Assembly (NCBI RefSeq): GCF_002242805.1
Contig: NZ_MCGQ01000063.1
Location: 1-47,795, forward strand
Direction of reading: 5' to 3'
DNA from: Streptomyces diastatochromogenes
GTDB taxonomy: Bacteria > Actinomycetota > Actinomycetes > Streptomycetales > Streptomycetaceae
DNA length: 47,795 bases
Shown here: in pieces, positions 17,620-24,590 of the stretch
How the letters are laid out: each line of letters begins with the position of its first letter
How positions within the stretch are numbered: position 1 is the stretch's first letter
Translations under genes and position numbers: made by a program
The notes under the pieces: generated by a model
The model's input: the letters and a program-made list of their open reading frames with translations, nothing else
The model's database searches: none
Told to the model about the DNA's origin: nothing

Positions 17620-17639
17620 CAAACCACGCACGCGGTTTG
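17620..17639. promoter_or_regulatory. CAAACC-N8-GGTTTG palindrome
   Basis: Perfect 6-base arms with an 8-base centre in which CG/CG also pairs (8 of 10 positions symmetric overall). The arms equal the CAAACC/GGTTTG half-sites seen in many autoregulator-responsive elements. It lies 181 bases upstream of the second ArpA-type gene. Could be a further receptor site; inference only. Confidence 0.45.
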
Positions 17640-17746
17640 CTTCGTGGTCGATGGGACGTCAGATCGCTCGGGCGGAGGCGTTTGTGCAGTTCCTGAGTGT
17701 TTTCGTTCTGGCGTGCCGTCAGGTCTTGCCGCACCGCACCCTCGTA

Positions 17747-17771
17747 AACATACTGAACATGCGGTTATATC
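17747..17771. promoter_or_regulatory. ARE-like element D (second regulator promoter)
   Basis: AACATACTGAACATGCGGTT then ATATC, about 50 bases before ATG 17821. It shares A-ATAC and CGGTT at the same spacing as elements A and C. It lies in an AT-richer patch than the surrounding coding DNA. Likely autorepression or cross-regulation site. Confidence 0.6.
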
Positions 17772-17820
17772 GGCCGAGGTGTGTGGGCTCGTCTCCGCGC
17801 AGGCCCAGGAGGAGGGCGTC

Positions 17821-18477
17821 ATGGTCAAGCAGGTACGGGCGGTTCGCACACGGCAGGCCCTCATCCGTGCGGCGGCGGAGGCCTTCGCCCACGACGGATA
17901 CGCCCGCGCGTCCCTGCCCGCGATCAGCAAGCGGGCCGGGGTGAGCGCCGGCGCGCTGCACTTCCACTTCCCGAGCAAGGACGCCCTCGCGAGCGAGATC
18001 GAGAGCGGGGCGGCGCGCACGGTGGAGGAGATGACCGCGCACTGCCGGTCCACCGGCGGCAGTGCGCTCGGGGTGCTGGTGGCCGCGATCCGCCAGCTGG
18101 TGGTCGCGTTCGCGGCCGATCCGGTCATGCGGGCCGGATTCGCGCTCAGCGGCGACCCCGCGCGGGACGGCGGGACCGCGGTGGTGGACTCCTGGCACGG
18201 CTGGGTGCGCGACGTGGTCGCCCAGGCGCAGGAGGCGGGAGAGCTGACGGACGACCTCTCGCCCGAGTGCGTGGCCGGGGCCGTGGTGGCCGCGACGGTC
18301 GGCTTCGAGGTCCTCGGCAGCGGGGACCGGGACTGGCTGTCGAAGGAGCGCATGGTGGAGTTCTGGACCTGTCTGCTGCCACGGCTGGCGACCGTGCCCG
18401 GACCGGACCTCGCCCGGGTGCTGGAGGGCGAGCCGACCGGCGACCGGGACGCCGAGAACAGCATGGCCGGGCTGTAG
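17821..18477 (+). CDS. Second ArpA/ScbR-family autoregulator-binding repressor
   Basis: 218-residue TetR-fold protein; ATG 17821 follows AGGAGGAGG. The N terminus (VKQVRAVRTRQALIRAAAEA, then ISKRAGVSAGALHFHFPSKDAL near 35-56) belongs to the same ArpA/ScbR family as the receptor gene upstream but is clearly diverged. A tryptophan is kept in VVDSWHGWVRD (about residues 121-131). In S. avermitilis the matching gene next to cyp17 is avaR2, which acts as a second regulator. It may be a receptor or a pseudo-receptor that binds other ligands. A perfect hairpin follows the stop codon by a few bases. Confidence 0.86.
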   Translation: MVKQVRAVRTRQALIRAAAEAFAHDGYARASLPAISKRAGVSAGALHFHFPSKDALASEIESGAARTVEEMTAHCRSTGGSALGVLVAAIRQLVVAFAADPVMRAGFALSGDPARDGGTAVVDSWHGWVRDVVAQAQEAGELTDDLSPECVAGAVVAATVGFEVLGSGDRDWLSKERMVEFWTCLLPRLATVPGPDLARVLEGEPTGDRDAENSMAGL

Positions 18478-18481
18478 GACG

Positions 18482-18507
18482 GCCCTGCCCTGCCGGCAGG
18501 GCAGGGC
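18482..18507. terminator. Hairpin after the second autoregulator gene
   Basis: Thirteen-base perfect inverted repeat centred between 18494 and 18495 (GCCCTGCCCTGCC / GGCAGGGCAGGGC), five bases after the TAG stop. Inner bases would open as the loop. No U tract. Confidence 0.75.
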
Positions 18508-18575
18508 AGGTCTTGGCGGGGTGCTGCTCGTACGGGCCATAGCGGGGCGCCGGTTGAGTCCCACGGCGGCGCACA

Positions 18576-18839
18576 TTGCGGCGCAGGTGGGCCTGGGGCG
18601 CCCTGATCGCCCAGCACCACCCCCGTGCCGTACGGCTGTCCATCCACCTCCGGCCCGTCGGCGCCGCCAAGTTCGGCATCCGCCTGCTCGACGCCCCGGA
18701 CGCCTGGACCACCCCGTGGCACTCGGCCGGGCTCCGCCGCACCGACGGCACCTGGGCCCTCATGCCCCGCGACCGTGCGGACCGGCTGGGCCGTCTGGTC
18801 TACCGCGACGACAGACCGAGCCATTTCGGGCAGCGGTGA
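18576..18839 (+). pseudogene. C-terminal remnant of an isonitrile synthase (DIT1/PvcA family)
   Basis: About 80 residues read from roughly 18597 to the TGA at 18837-18839. The stretch RLSIHLRPVGAAKFGIRLLD followed by WTTPWHS and, at the end, GRPSHF matches what I know as the end of PvcA/IsnA-type isonitrile synthases, which are about 320-340 residues long. These make an isonitrile from tyrosine or tryptophan plus ribulose 5-phosphate. The N-terminal three quarters, including the catalytic part, are missing, and the only available start is a TTG with no ribosome site. It therefore looks like a decayed gene left after a deletion. The 18508-18575 stretch before it shows nothing recognisable. Confidence 0.7.
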
Positions 18840-18863
18840 TCGCAGGTTCCGTACCGTGTGGTC

Positions 18864-19262
18864 ATGACCGGCGAGAGAGATCTGCAGAAGCTGTTGAGCG
18901 GGATGCGCCCCGAGCTGAATCCGGGTCGCTATGTGTTCACCACGGTCGAGGGCGGTGTGCCCTCCGGCATCACTCCGGTGGTCACGGTCGCCGAGCAGGA
19001 GGGCCTGACCCTGGTGGCGCGTCTGGACGAGGCGGACGCGGCGGGGCTGGGGTACGACTACGTGGCCGCCTGGATCACCTTGCGCGTCCATTCGGCACTC
19101 GAGGCGGTGGGGCTGACCGCCGCGGTCGCGCGGGAACTCGCCGACGCCGGCCTGAGCTGCAACGTCGTCGCCGGTTTCCACCACGACCACCTCTTCGTGC
19201 CGTACGAGCATGCTCATCAGGCCGTGGCCGTCCTGGAGAGTCTGGCGCGGCGCTCCGCCTGA
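18864..19262 (+). CDS. ACT-domain protein
   Basis: 132-residue soluble protein. The first ATG at 18864 is chosen; GTG 18858 is in frame two codons upstream, and no strong ribosome site separates them. The sequence (GRYVFTTVEGGVP near 21-33, GLTLVARLDEADAAGL, then GLSCNVVAGFHHDHLFVPYE near 97-116) is typical of stand-alone double-ACT proteins (ACT_3/ACT_7 type). Such proteins bind amino acids or act as small regulators; none of my knowledge gives a firm role. It stands alone between the isonitrile-synthase remnant and a secreted peptidase. Confidence 0.82.
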   Translation: MTGERDLQKLLSGMRPELNPGRYVFTTVEGGVPSGITPVVTVAEQEGLTLVARLDEADAAGLGYDYVAAWITLRVHSALEAVGLTAAVARELADAGLSCNVVAGFHHDHLFVPYEHAHQAVAVLESLARRSA

Positions 19263-19392
19263 ACCGCCACCGGGACACGGGGGTTGTCCCGACCTTCGAT
19301 GCACCGGTTCACCGGATGGAGCGGGCGCGGCGCCGTCGGCCACGCTGGTGGTGCCCCCAAGGCCCCGCAGGCACGCACCGGAAGGACACATC

Positions 19393-20757
19393 GTGCGCAT
19401 CGTCACGGCCACCGTCGTCGCCCTCACCCTCACCGCGGCCGCCGCACCGACCGCCGCAGCCGCCGCGCGGCCGGGCACCGACGGCGTGTGGCGCATGGAC
19501 GGCTACGGCACCGTCGTCACCCTCGGCGGTGGAGTCCTCCAGGAGTACCAGACCACGTCCGCCGGCTGCGTCGAGGGCGACACCTCACGGCAGACGGGAC
19601 CCGGCACCTACACGACGACGGACGGCACCGTCCTGACCGTGCGGACCGTGCACGACCGCGACCATGCCGTACTCGCCGCGGACAGCTCGGTGGGCCACCG
19701 GGGGCTCCGACGGATCGGCGCGCTGCCGGCCGACTGCACCCGCGCCCTGCCGGACGACCCCCGTACCGACTTCGACGTCTTCTGGCAGACCTTCGAGGAG
19801 AACTACCCGTTCTTCGCCGCGAAGGGCGTCGACTGGCACACCGTACGCGACCGCTACCGGCCGCAGGTGCACAAGGACACCACCAGGCAGGAACTCTTCG
19901 ACATCTTCAGCCGGATGGTGCGGCCGTTGCACGACGCCCATGTCGCGATCCAGGACGGCGACCGCGTCTTCTACCAGGTCCGGCCGGGCACCGAGCTGCC
20001 GAGCGAGGAACTGGACGCGAAGGTCAAGAAGTTCATCGTCGCCCGCGACCTCAAGGACGCGCCCTACCGGCAGGATTTCGCCGACGGCCGCATCACCTAT
20101 GCCGACCTGCCCGGCGGCCAGGGCTATCTGCGGATCTCCGGCTTCGGCGGATACGCCGGCCAGGACGCCCCGTACAGCGCGGAGCAGGCGGAACTCGACA
20201 GGGCGCTGAACACGATCCTGACCCCCGACCGGGTGCGACGCCTGACGGGGCTGATCATCGACCTGCGCATCAACGGCGGCGGCTCCGACACCCTGGGCAT
20301 CCGCATCGCCCAACGACTCACCGACACCCCCTACATCGCGTACTCCAAGCGGGCCCGCAACGATCCGGCCGACCCGACCCGGCACACCCGCCCCGAACCC
20401 GTTCCGGTCGTCCCGGCCGACACACCCCGCTACACCGGCCCCGTCGCCGTCCTCACCGGCGGCTCCACGGTGAGCGCGGGGGAGACCTTCACCCAGGCAC
20501 TCCTGGACCGGCCGGGCCGTACGGTGCGCATCGGGCAGCCCACGCAGGGCGTCTTCTCGGACGTGATGCTGCGCCACCTTCCCGACGGCATGCTCTTCGG
20601 CCTGCCGAACGAGGAGTATCTGACCCGGGCCGGCCGCACCTTCGACGGCACGGGCATCCCGCCGCAGCTGAGCGAACCCGTCTTCACGAAGGAGGAGTTC
20701 GACCAGGGCCGCGACTCGGCGTTCGACCGAGCGGTGCGGACACTCCCCTCCGCGTGA
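19393..20757 (+). CDS. Secreted S41-family (C-terminal-processing/tricorn-like) peptidase
   Basis: 454 residues from GTG 19393, preceded by GAAGGA at 19381-19386. An N-terminal Sec signal peptide (about residues 1-26, ending in an alanine run before RPGTDG) sends it out of the cell. The S41 core follows: YLRISGFGGYAG near 245, LIIDLRINGGGSD near 288-300, and the catalytic serine in GGSTVSAGETF near 355-365. No PDZ domain is obvious between the N-terminal part and the core. Likely a serine endopeptidase acting on extracellular peptides. Nothing nearby identifies its substrate; it precedes another secreted hydrolase by about 200 bases. Confidence 0.88.
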   Translation: MRIVTATVVALTLTAAAAPTAAAAARPGTDGVWRMDGYGTVVTLGGGVLQEYQTTSAGCVEGDTSRQTGPGTYTTTDGTVLTVRTVHDRDHAVLAADSSVGHRGLRRIGALPADCTRALPDDPRTDFDVFWQTFEENYPFFAAKGVDWHTVRDRYRPQVHKDTTRQELFDIFSRMVRPLHDAHVAIQDGDRVFYQVRPGTELPSEELDAKVKKFIVARDLKDAPYRQDFADGRITYADLPGGQGYLRISGFGGYAGQDAPYSAEQAELDRALNTILTPDRVRRLTGLIIDLRINGGGSDTLGIRIAQRLTDTPYIAYSKRARNDPADPTRHTRPEPVPVVPADTPRYTGPVAVLTGGSTVSAGETFTQALLDRPGRTVRIGQPTQGVFSDVMLRHLPDGMLFGLPNEEYLTRAGRTFDGTGIPPQLSEPVFTKEEFDQGRDSAFDRAVRTLPSA

Positions 20758-20955
20758 GCGGGCTACCGGACGACCGGCAGCGTCCTCGGCCCGCGAACGA
20801 GGCCCCCGCGCTGCAACTCGACCTCGGTGGCCGGTACGGCGAGCCGGACGACGGGGAAGTGGTGGATCATCGCAGCATCATGGTCGTCGGCTCTACTACG
20901 GACGCCGTCAGAGTGTGGGCTCCCTCCATGGCCGACCCGGTGCGGGAGGCCAACG

Positions 20956-22326
20956 ATGTGCGTCATGCGCCCCAGTCGACGAACCACCCTCCTGTCCGCC
21001 GCCCTGCTGGCCGCATCGGCGGTCACACCCACGGCCGCCGCCCGAGCAGACGACGGTCCCGGCGGCCGGCGCCGGATCACGGTCCCCGGTGCCGAACGGC
21101 AGCTGATCTCCCGTCACGACGACCTGACGACCAGCGCCCTCACCGGCACGCCCTACACCGACCCGGCGGACTGGGCCGGACTCACCGCCCGGGGCACCCA
21201 CAACCCCTCCGGTGTGCCCGGCCTGCAGATCGACGGCTACTTCCCCGGCTCCTCCCACCTCAACACCGCGCACGGCTGGAACCACGACGCCCAGTTCGTC
21301 ATCCGGCTGCCCGAACAGTGGAACGGCAAGCTGGTCGTCACCGGTGCCCCCGGCGTCCGCAGGCAGTACGCGATGGACACCCTCGTCTCCGACTGGGTGC
21401 TGGCCCAGGGCTATGCCTTCGCCGCCACCGACAAGGGCAACTGCGGCCCGGACTTCTACACCGACGGCGCTCGTCCCGGCGACGCCGTCGCCGAGTGGAA
21501 CCGGCGCACGACCCAGCTCACCCGGGCCGCCAGGGCCGTGGTGGCCCAGCACTACGGACACGCCCCGCGCCGCACGTACATGACCGGGATCTCCAACAGC
21601 GGTTACCTCACCCGCTGGCAGCTGGAGAACCACCCCGAGCTGTACGACGGCGGCGTCGACTGGGAGGGCCCACTGTGGCGGCCCGAGGGCCCGAACCCGC
21701 TCACCTTCCTGCCCACCGCCGTCGCCCGCCAACTGGGCCGGGCCGACGACGAGGACATGTACGCGGCCGGCTTCGCGCGCGGGTCGGAGTTCCTGTGGCC
21801 GTACCACGAGAAGGCGTACTGGGGCCTGACCCAGAAGATCTACCGCGCCGAGTTCGACCCCGGCTACGACCCCGCCTGTCCCGGCGCCTCGGCCGGTACG
21901 ACCCCCGAGGAGATCCTCGCCCCCTGCCCCTCCGACGCCGCGTACGACTACGCCGCACGGCCGCGCCCCGTCCATGACGCCGTCGCCCGGATCTCCCTCA
22001 CCGGCCGCATCGGCAGACCGATGATCACGCTGCACGGAACCCTGGACGCGCTGCTGCCGATCACCGTCCAGTCCGACGTCTACGCGCGGATGATCGCCGA
22101 GCAGGGCCGCTCCCGACTGCATCGGTACTACAGGATCGAGGGCGGCACCCACGTCGACAGCCTCTACGACACCTTCCCGGACCGGCTGCGTCCGATCCTG
22201 CCCTGCTACCGCACCGCCTTCACCGCGTTGACGGCCTGGGTGGAGCGCGACGAGGAGCCGCCGCCGAGCGGCACCGTTCCCCGGCCGCGCTCCGGTGATC
22301 CGGTCAACGCCGGTTCACTGACCTGA
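20956..22326 (+). CDS. Secreted alpha/beta hydrolase (tannase/3HB-oligomer-hydrolase-like)
   Basis: 456 residues. ATG 20956 has GGGAGG at 20944-20949; the frame opens upstream at 20827, but the signal peptide argues for this start. Residues 5-35 (RRTTLLSAALLAASAVTPTA, then AARAD) form a signal peptide, with a twin arginine that may allow Tat export. The nucleophile is in TGISNSGYL near 210-218. The acid and base are probably in LHGTLDALLP (about 355-364) and GGTHVDSL (about 395-402). It is similar to tannase/feruloyl-esterase or hydroxybutyrate-oligomer hydrolases; I cannot choose. Its 3' end overlaps the convergent glpD-like gene by 23 bases. The 198 bases before it (20758-20955) hold no feature I can name. 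Confidence 0.85.
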   Translation: MCVMRPSRRTTLLSAALLAASAVTPTAAARADDGPGGRRRITVPGAERQLISRHDDLTTSALTGTPYTDPADWAGLTARGTHNPSGVPGLQIDGYFPGSSHLNTAHGWNHDAQFVIRLPEQWNGKLVVTGAPGVRRQYAMDTLVSDWVLAQGYAFAATDKGNCGPDFYTDGARPGDAVAEWNRRTTQLTRAARAVVAQHYGHAPRRTYMTGISNSGYLTRWQLENHPELYDGGVDWEGPLWRPEGPNPLTFLPTAVARQLGRADDEDMYAAGFARGSEFLWPYHEKAYWGLTQKIYRAEFDPGYDPACPGASAGTTPEEILAPCPSDAAYDYAARPRPVHDAVARISLTGRIGRPMITLHGTLDALLPITVQSDVYARMIAEQGRSRLHRYYRIEGGTHVDSLYDTFPDRLRPILPCYRTAFTALTAWVERDEEPPPSGTVPRPRSGDPVNAGSLT

Positions 22327-23902
22327 CGTCGGCGGTCGCCTGTGCCAGGACCTCCTGGGCGATCGCGAGCGCCTCCGCGCGGTCCTCGGGGACGACGCCG
22401 ATCCGGGTGCGCCGGTCCAGGAGGTCCGCCGCGTCGAGGGCGCCCTCGTGCCCGGCGGCCCACACGAGTTCGGCCCGGGTGACCGGGTACCCGGGCAGCA
22501 CCGGTTCGGCCAGGGCCGGATCCCGCTCCGTCAGGGCGTGGACGGCCGGGGCCTCGGTGCCGTAGCGGCGGACCAGCCGGCGGGGCGCGGGCAGGGTGCG
22601 CAGCCGGTCCGGTGCGGCGGCGCCGACCAACGGCAGGGCGGCGGTGGGGGAGGGGCGCGCGGGCAGGCCGCGGGCCTCGACGGCGGCGTCCACGGCGTCC
22701 TCGGCCATCCGCCGGTAGGTGGTGAGCTTGCCGCCCACGATGGTGGTCACCCCGTCGGGGGAGGTCAGCACCGCGTGCCGGCGGGAGATGTCGGAGGTAC
22801 GGGCCGATGCGTCACCCGGGCCGTCGGGCCCGGCGGTGTCCAGCAGGGGGCGCAGCCCGGCGAAGGCGCCGACGACCTCGTCCCGGTGGACCGGCGTGTC
22901 CAGGGCGGACCCGAGCACGTCCAGCAGGAAGCCGATGTCGGTCTCCGGGACCTCCGGTACATCGGGGATCGGGCCGTCGACCGGCTCGTCGGTGAGTCCG
23001 ACGTAGACCCGGCCGTCCCCCTGGGGCAGGACCAGGACGAAGCGGTTGGTCTCGCCCGGGATCGGGATGTGCAGGCCGGCCGGCAGGGCGCCGAGCCGCT
23101 CCGAGCGCAGCACCAGGTGCGTGCCGCGGGAGGGCCGGATCCGTATGCCGTCGACGAGGTCCCCCGCCCACACGCCGGTGGCGTTGATGACGGCGCGGGC
23201 GCGGATCTCGCCCTCCTCGCCGGTGAGTTCGTCGCGGACGCGGGCGACCGTGCCGGTCAGCTCCAGCACCCTGACCCGGGTCAGCACCCGGGCGCCCTGC
23301 GCGGCGGCGGTCCTCGCCAGCGCGGTCACCAGCCGGGCGTCGTCGGTGACCCGGCCGTCCCAGGAGAGCAGCCCGCCGCGCAGCCCGGCCGCGCGCACCG
23401 AGGGCGCCAGGTGCCGGGCCTCCGTCGCCGACAGCCGGCGCGGGGCGGGCAGCACCTGACGCGGGGTCCGGGCGGCCAGCCGCAGCATGTCGCCGGCCCG
23501 GAACCCGGCCCAGGCCAGCGAGGCCTGCGCCCGTGACACCAGCGGGGTCAGCGGCAGCACGAACGGCTGGGCGGCGACCAGGTGCGGGGCCGTGCGGGTC
23601 ATCAGCACCCCGCGCTCGACCGCGCTCTCGTGGGCGACGTCGAACTGCGCGGAGGCCAGATAGCGCAGCCCGCCGTGGATGAGTTTGGAACTCCAGCGGG
23701 AGGTGCCGAAGGCCAGGTCATGGGCGTCGACCGCGACGACGTCCAGACCGCGGGCGGCCGCGTCCAGGGCGGCTCCGGCCCCCGTGGCGCCGAGCCCGAC
23801 GACCAGGACGTCGGCGACCCTGCCGTCGGTGGCCTCGGCCAGTTCCCGGGTACGCCGACCCGCGCTGAGGGACGAGCCTCGTACGGCCTCGAGGTGGCTC
23901 AT
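22304..23902 (-). CDS. glpD: Glycerol-3-phosphate dehydrogenase/oxidase (FAD)
   Basis: 532-residue GlpD-type flavoenzyme that oxidises glycerol 3-phosphate to DHAP at the membrane. The start at 23902 (MSHLEAVRGS) lies in a 4-base ATGA overlap with the upstream TetR gene, showing translational coupling. The FAD-binding turn VLVVGLGATGAGAALDAAAR is at about 33-52, followed by FGTSRWSSKLIHGGLRYL (about 64-81), a GlpD hallmark. VVGAFAGLRPLL and IVGGKLTTYRRMA form the C-terminal dehydrogenase part. Instead of sitting with glpF and glpK, it is paired with a TetR gene and faces an alkyl-DHAP-synthase-like gene, so its DHAP may feed lipid synthesis rather than glycerol catabolism (inference). Confidence 0.9.
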   Translation of the reverse strand: MSHLEAVRGSSLSAGRRTRELAEATDGRVADVLVVGLGATGAGAALDAAARGLDVVAVDAHDLAFGTSRWSSKLIHGGLRYLASAQFDVAHESAVERGVLMTRTAPHLVAAQPFVLPLTPLVSRAQASLAWAGFRAGDMLRLAARTPRQVLPAPRRLSATEARHLAPSVRAAGLRGGLLSWDGRVTDDARLVTALARTAAAQGARVLTRVRVLELTGTVARVRDELTGEEGEIRARAVINATGVWAGDLVDGIRIRPSRGTHLVLRSERLGALPAGLHIPIPGETNRFVLVLPQGDGRVYVGLTDEPVDGPIPDVPEVPETDIGFLLDVLGSALDTPVHRDEVVGAFAGLRPLLDTAGPDGPGDASARTSDISRRHAVLTSPDGVTTIVGGKLTTYRRMAEDAVDAAVEARGLPARPSPTAALPLVGAAAPDRLRTLPAPRRLVRRYGTEAPAVHALTERDPALAEPVLPGYPVTRAELVWAAGHEGALDAADLLDRRTRIGVVPEDRAEALAIAQEVLAQATADVRSVNRR

Positions 23903-24507
23903 GGCGTCAGGGTCCTCTCCAGAAGGGTGCGCAGCTCGCCGAGGAAGGCCGCGGAGTCGAGGTCGGGATCGTCCTCGTCGGTCATCGTGCGCAGGGACAG
24001 GGTGAAGGACTGCACGATCAACAGCAGGGCACGGGCCTGCCGTTCGGTGTGCGCGGTGCGCACGGAGCCGTCCGCGTGGCCCTCGCGCAGCGCGCCGGCC
24101 AGCAGGGCCAGCAGCGCCTCCTGGCTCGCCCCGCGCCGGTCGAGGACGTAGGGGAGCAGCAGCTCGGGATCGACGTCGACGATCTTGCGGAAGAGCGGGT
24201 GGGCGCGGAACGCCTCGACCCCCGCCACCAGCCCCGCCACGATCCGGCCGCGCGTGTCGGTGCCGGGCGTGTGCTCCGCTATCGCGTGGGTCGCCACGTC
24301 GATCCACTCACGGGTCATCAGATCGCCCACCAGCGTGCGCAGGTCGGGCCAGCGCCGGTACAGCGTCATCCGGGAGACGCCGGCGCGGCGGGCCACGTCG
24401 GCGAGGGTGGTGCGGCGGACCCCGACGGCCAGCACACAGTCGCGCACCGCGTCGAGCACGTGATCGTTGCCAGAACCGTCTGGACCGTTGTGACGAATAG
24501 GCGTCAT
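23899..24507 (-). CDS. TetR-family regulator coupled to glpD
   Basis: 202-residue TetR protein with a helix-turn-helix at about 16-60 (VRDCVLAVGVRRTTLADVAR, then RAGVSRMTLYRRW). The C-terminal half is a ligand domain of unknown specificity. Its stop overlaps the glpD start, so both come from one message. A GTCACA-g-TGTAAC palindrome two bases upstream of its start lies in the promoter shared with the divergent oxidase gene and is the probable operator. It likely controls both directions in response to a lipid or glycerol metabolite. Confidence 0.9.
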   Translation of the reverse strand: MTPIRHNGPDGSGNDHVLDAVRDCVLAVGVRRTTLADVARRAGVSRMTLYRRWPDLRTLVGDLMTREWIDVATHAIAEHTPGTDTRGRIVAGLVAGVEAFRAHPLFRKIVDVDPELLLPYVLDRRGASQEALLALLAGALREGHADGSVRTAHTERQARALLLIVQSFTLSLRTMTDEDDPDLDSAAFLGELRTLLERTLTP

Positions 24508-24509
24508 GT

Positions 24510-24522
24510 GTCACAGTGTAAC
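24510..24522. promoter_or_regulatory. Candidate TetR operator in the glpD/oxidase divergent promoter
   Basis: GTCACA-g-TGTAAC, inverted repeat with one mismatch in six. The GTnACA/TGTnAC half-site is common for streptomycete TetR proteins. It sits immediately before the TetR start and 69 bases before the divergent ATG, so it could repress both units. Confidence 0.55.
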
Positions 24523-24590
24523 GCCCCGGGGGCCGGGCGGAGACGCCGCCGCGCGAACCGAGCACACCGACCTGTGAGGACGACCCTTCG

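Noticed and set aside
13155..18477. Classical A-factor type gamma-butyrolactone system
   Set aside because: No AfsA-type synthase or butyrolactone reductase is found in the window. The acyl-CoA oxidase plus P450 pair points to a butenolide instead.
1491..18839. Idea that the oxygenase at 1491 is the PvcB partner of the isonitrile-synthase remnant
   Set aside because: The two are 16 kb apart with many unrelated genes between, and the oxygenase sits in its own coupled operon.
18508..18860. Insertion sequence or phage edge around the isonitrile-synthase remnant
   Set aside because: No transposase fragment, terminal inverted repeats or target duplication could be seen.
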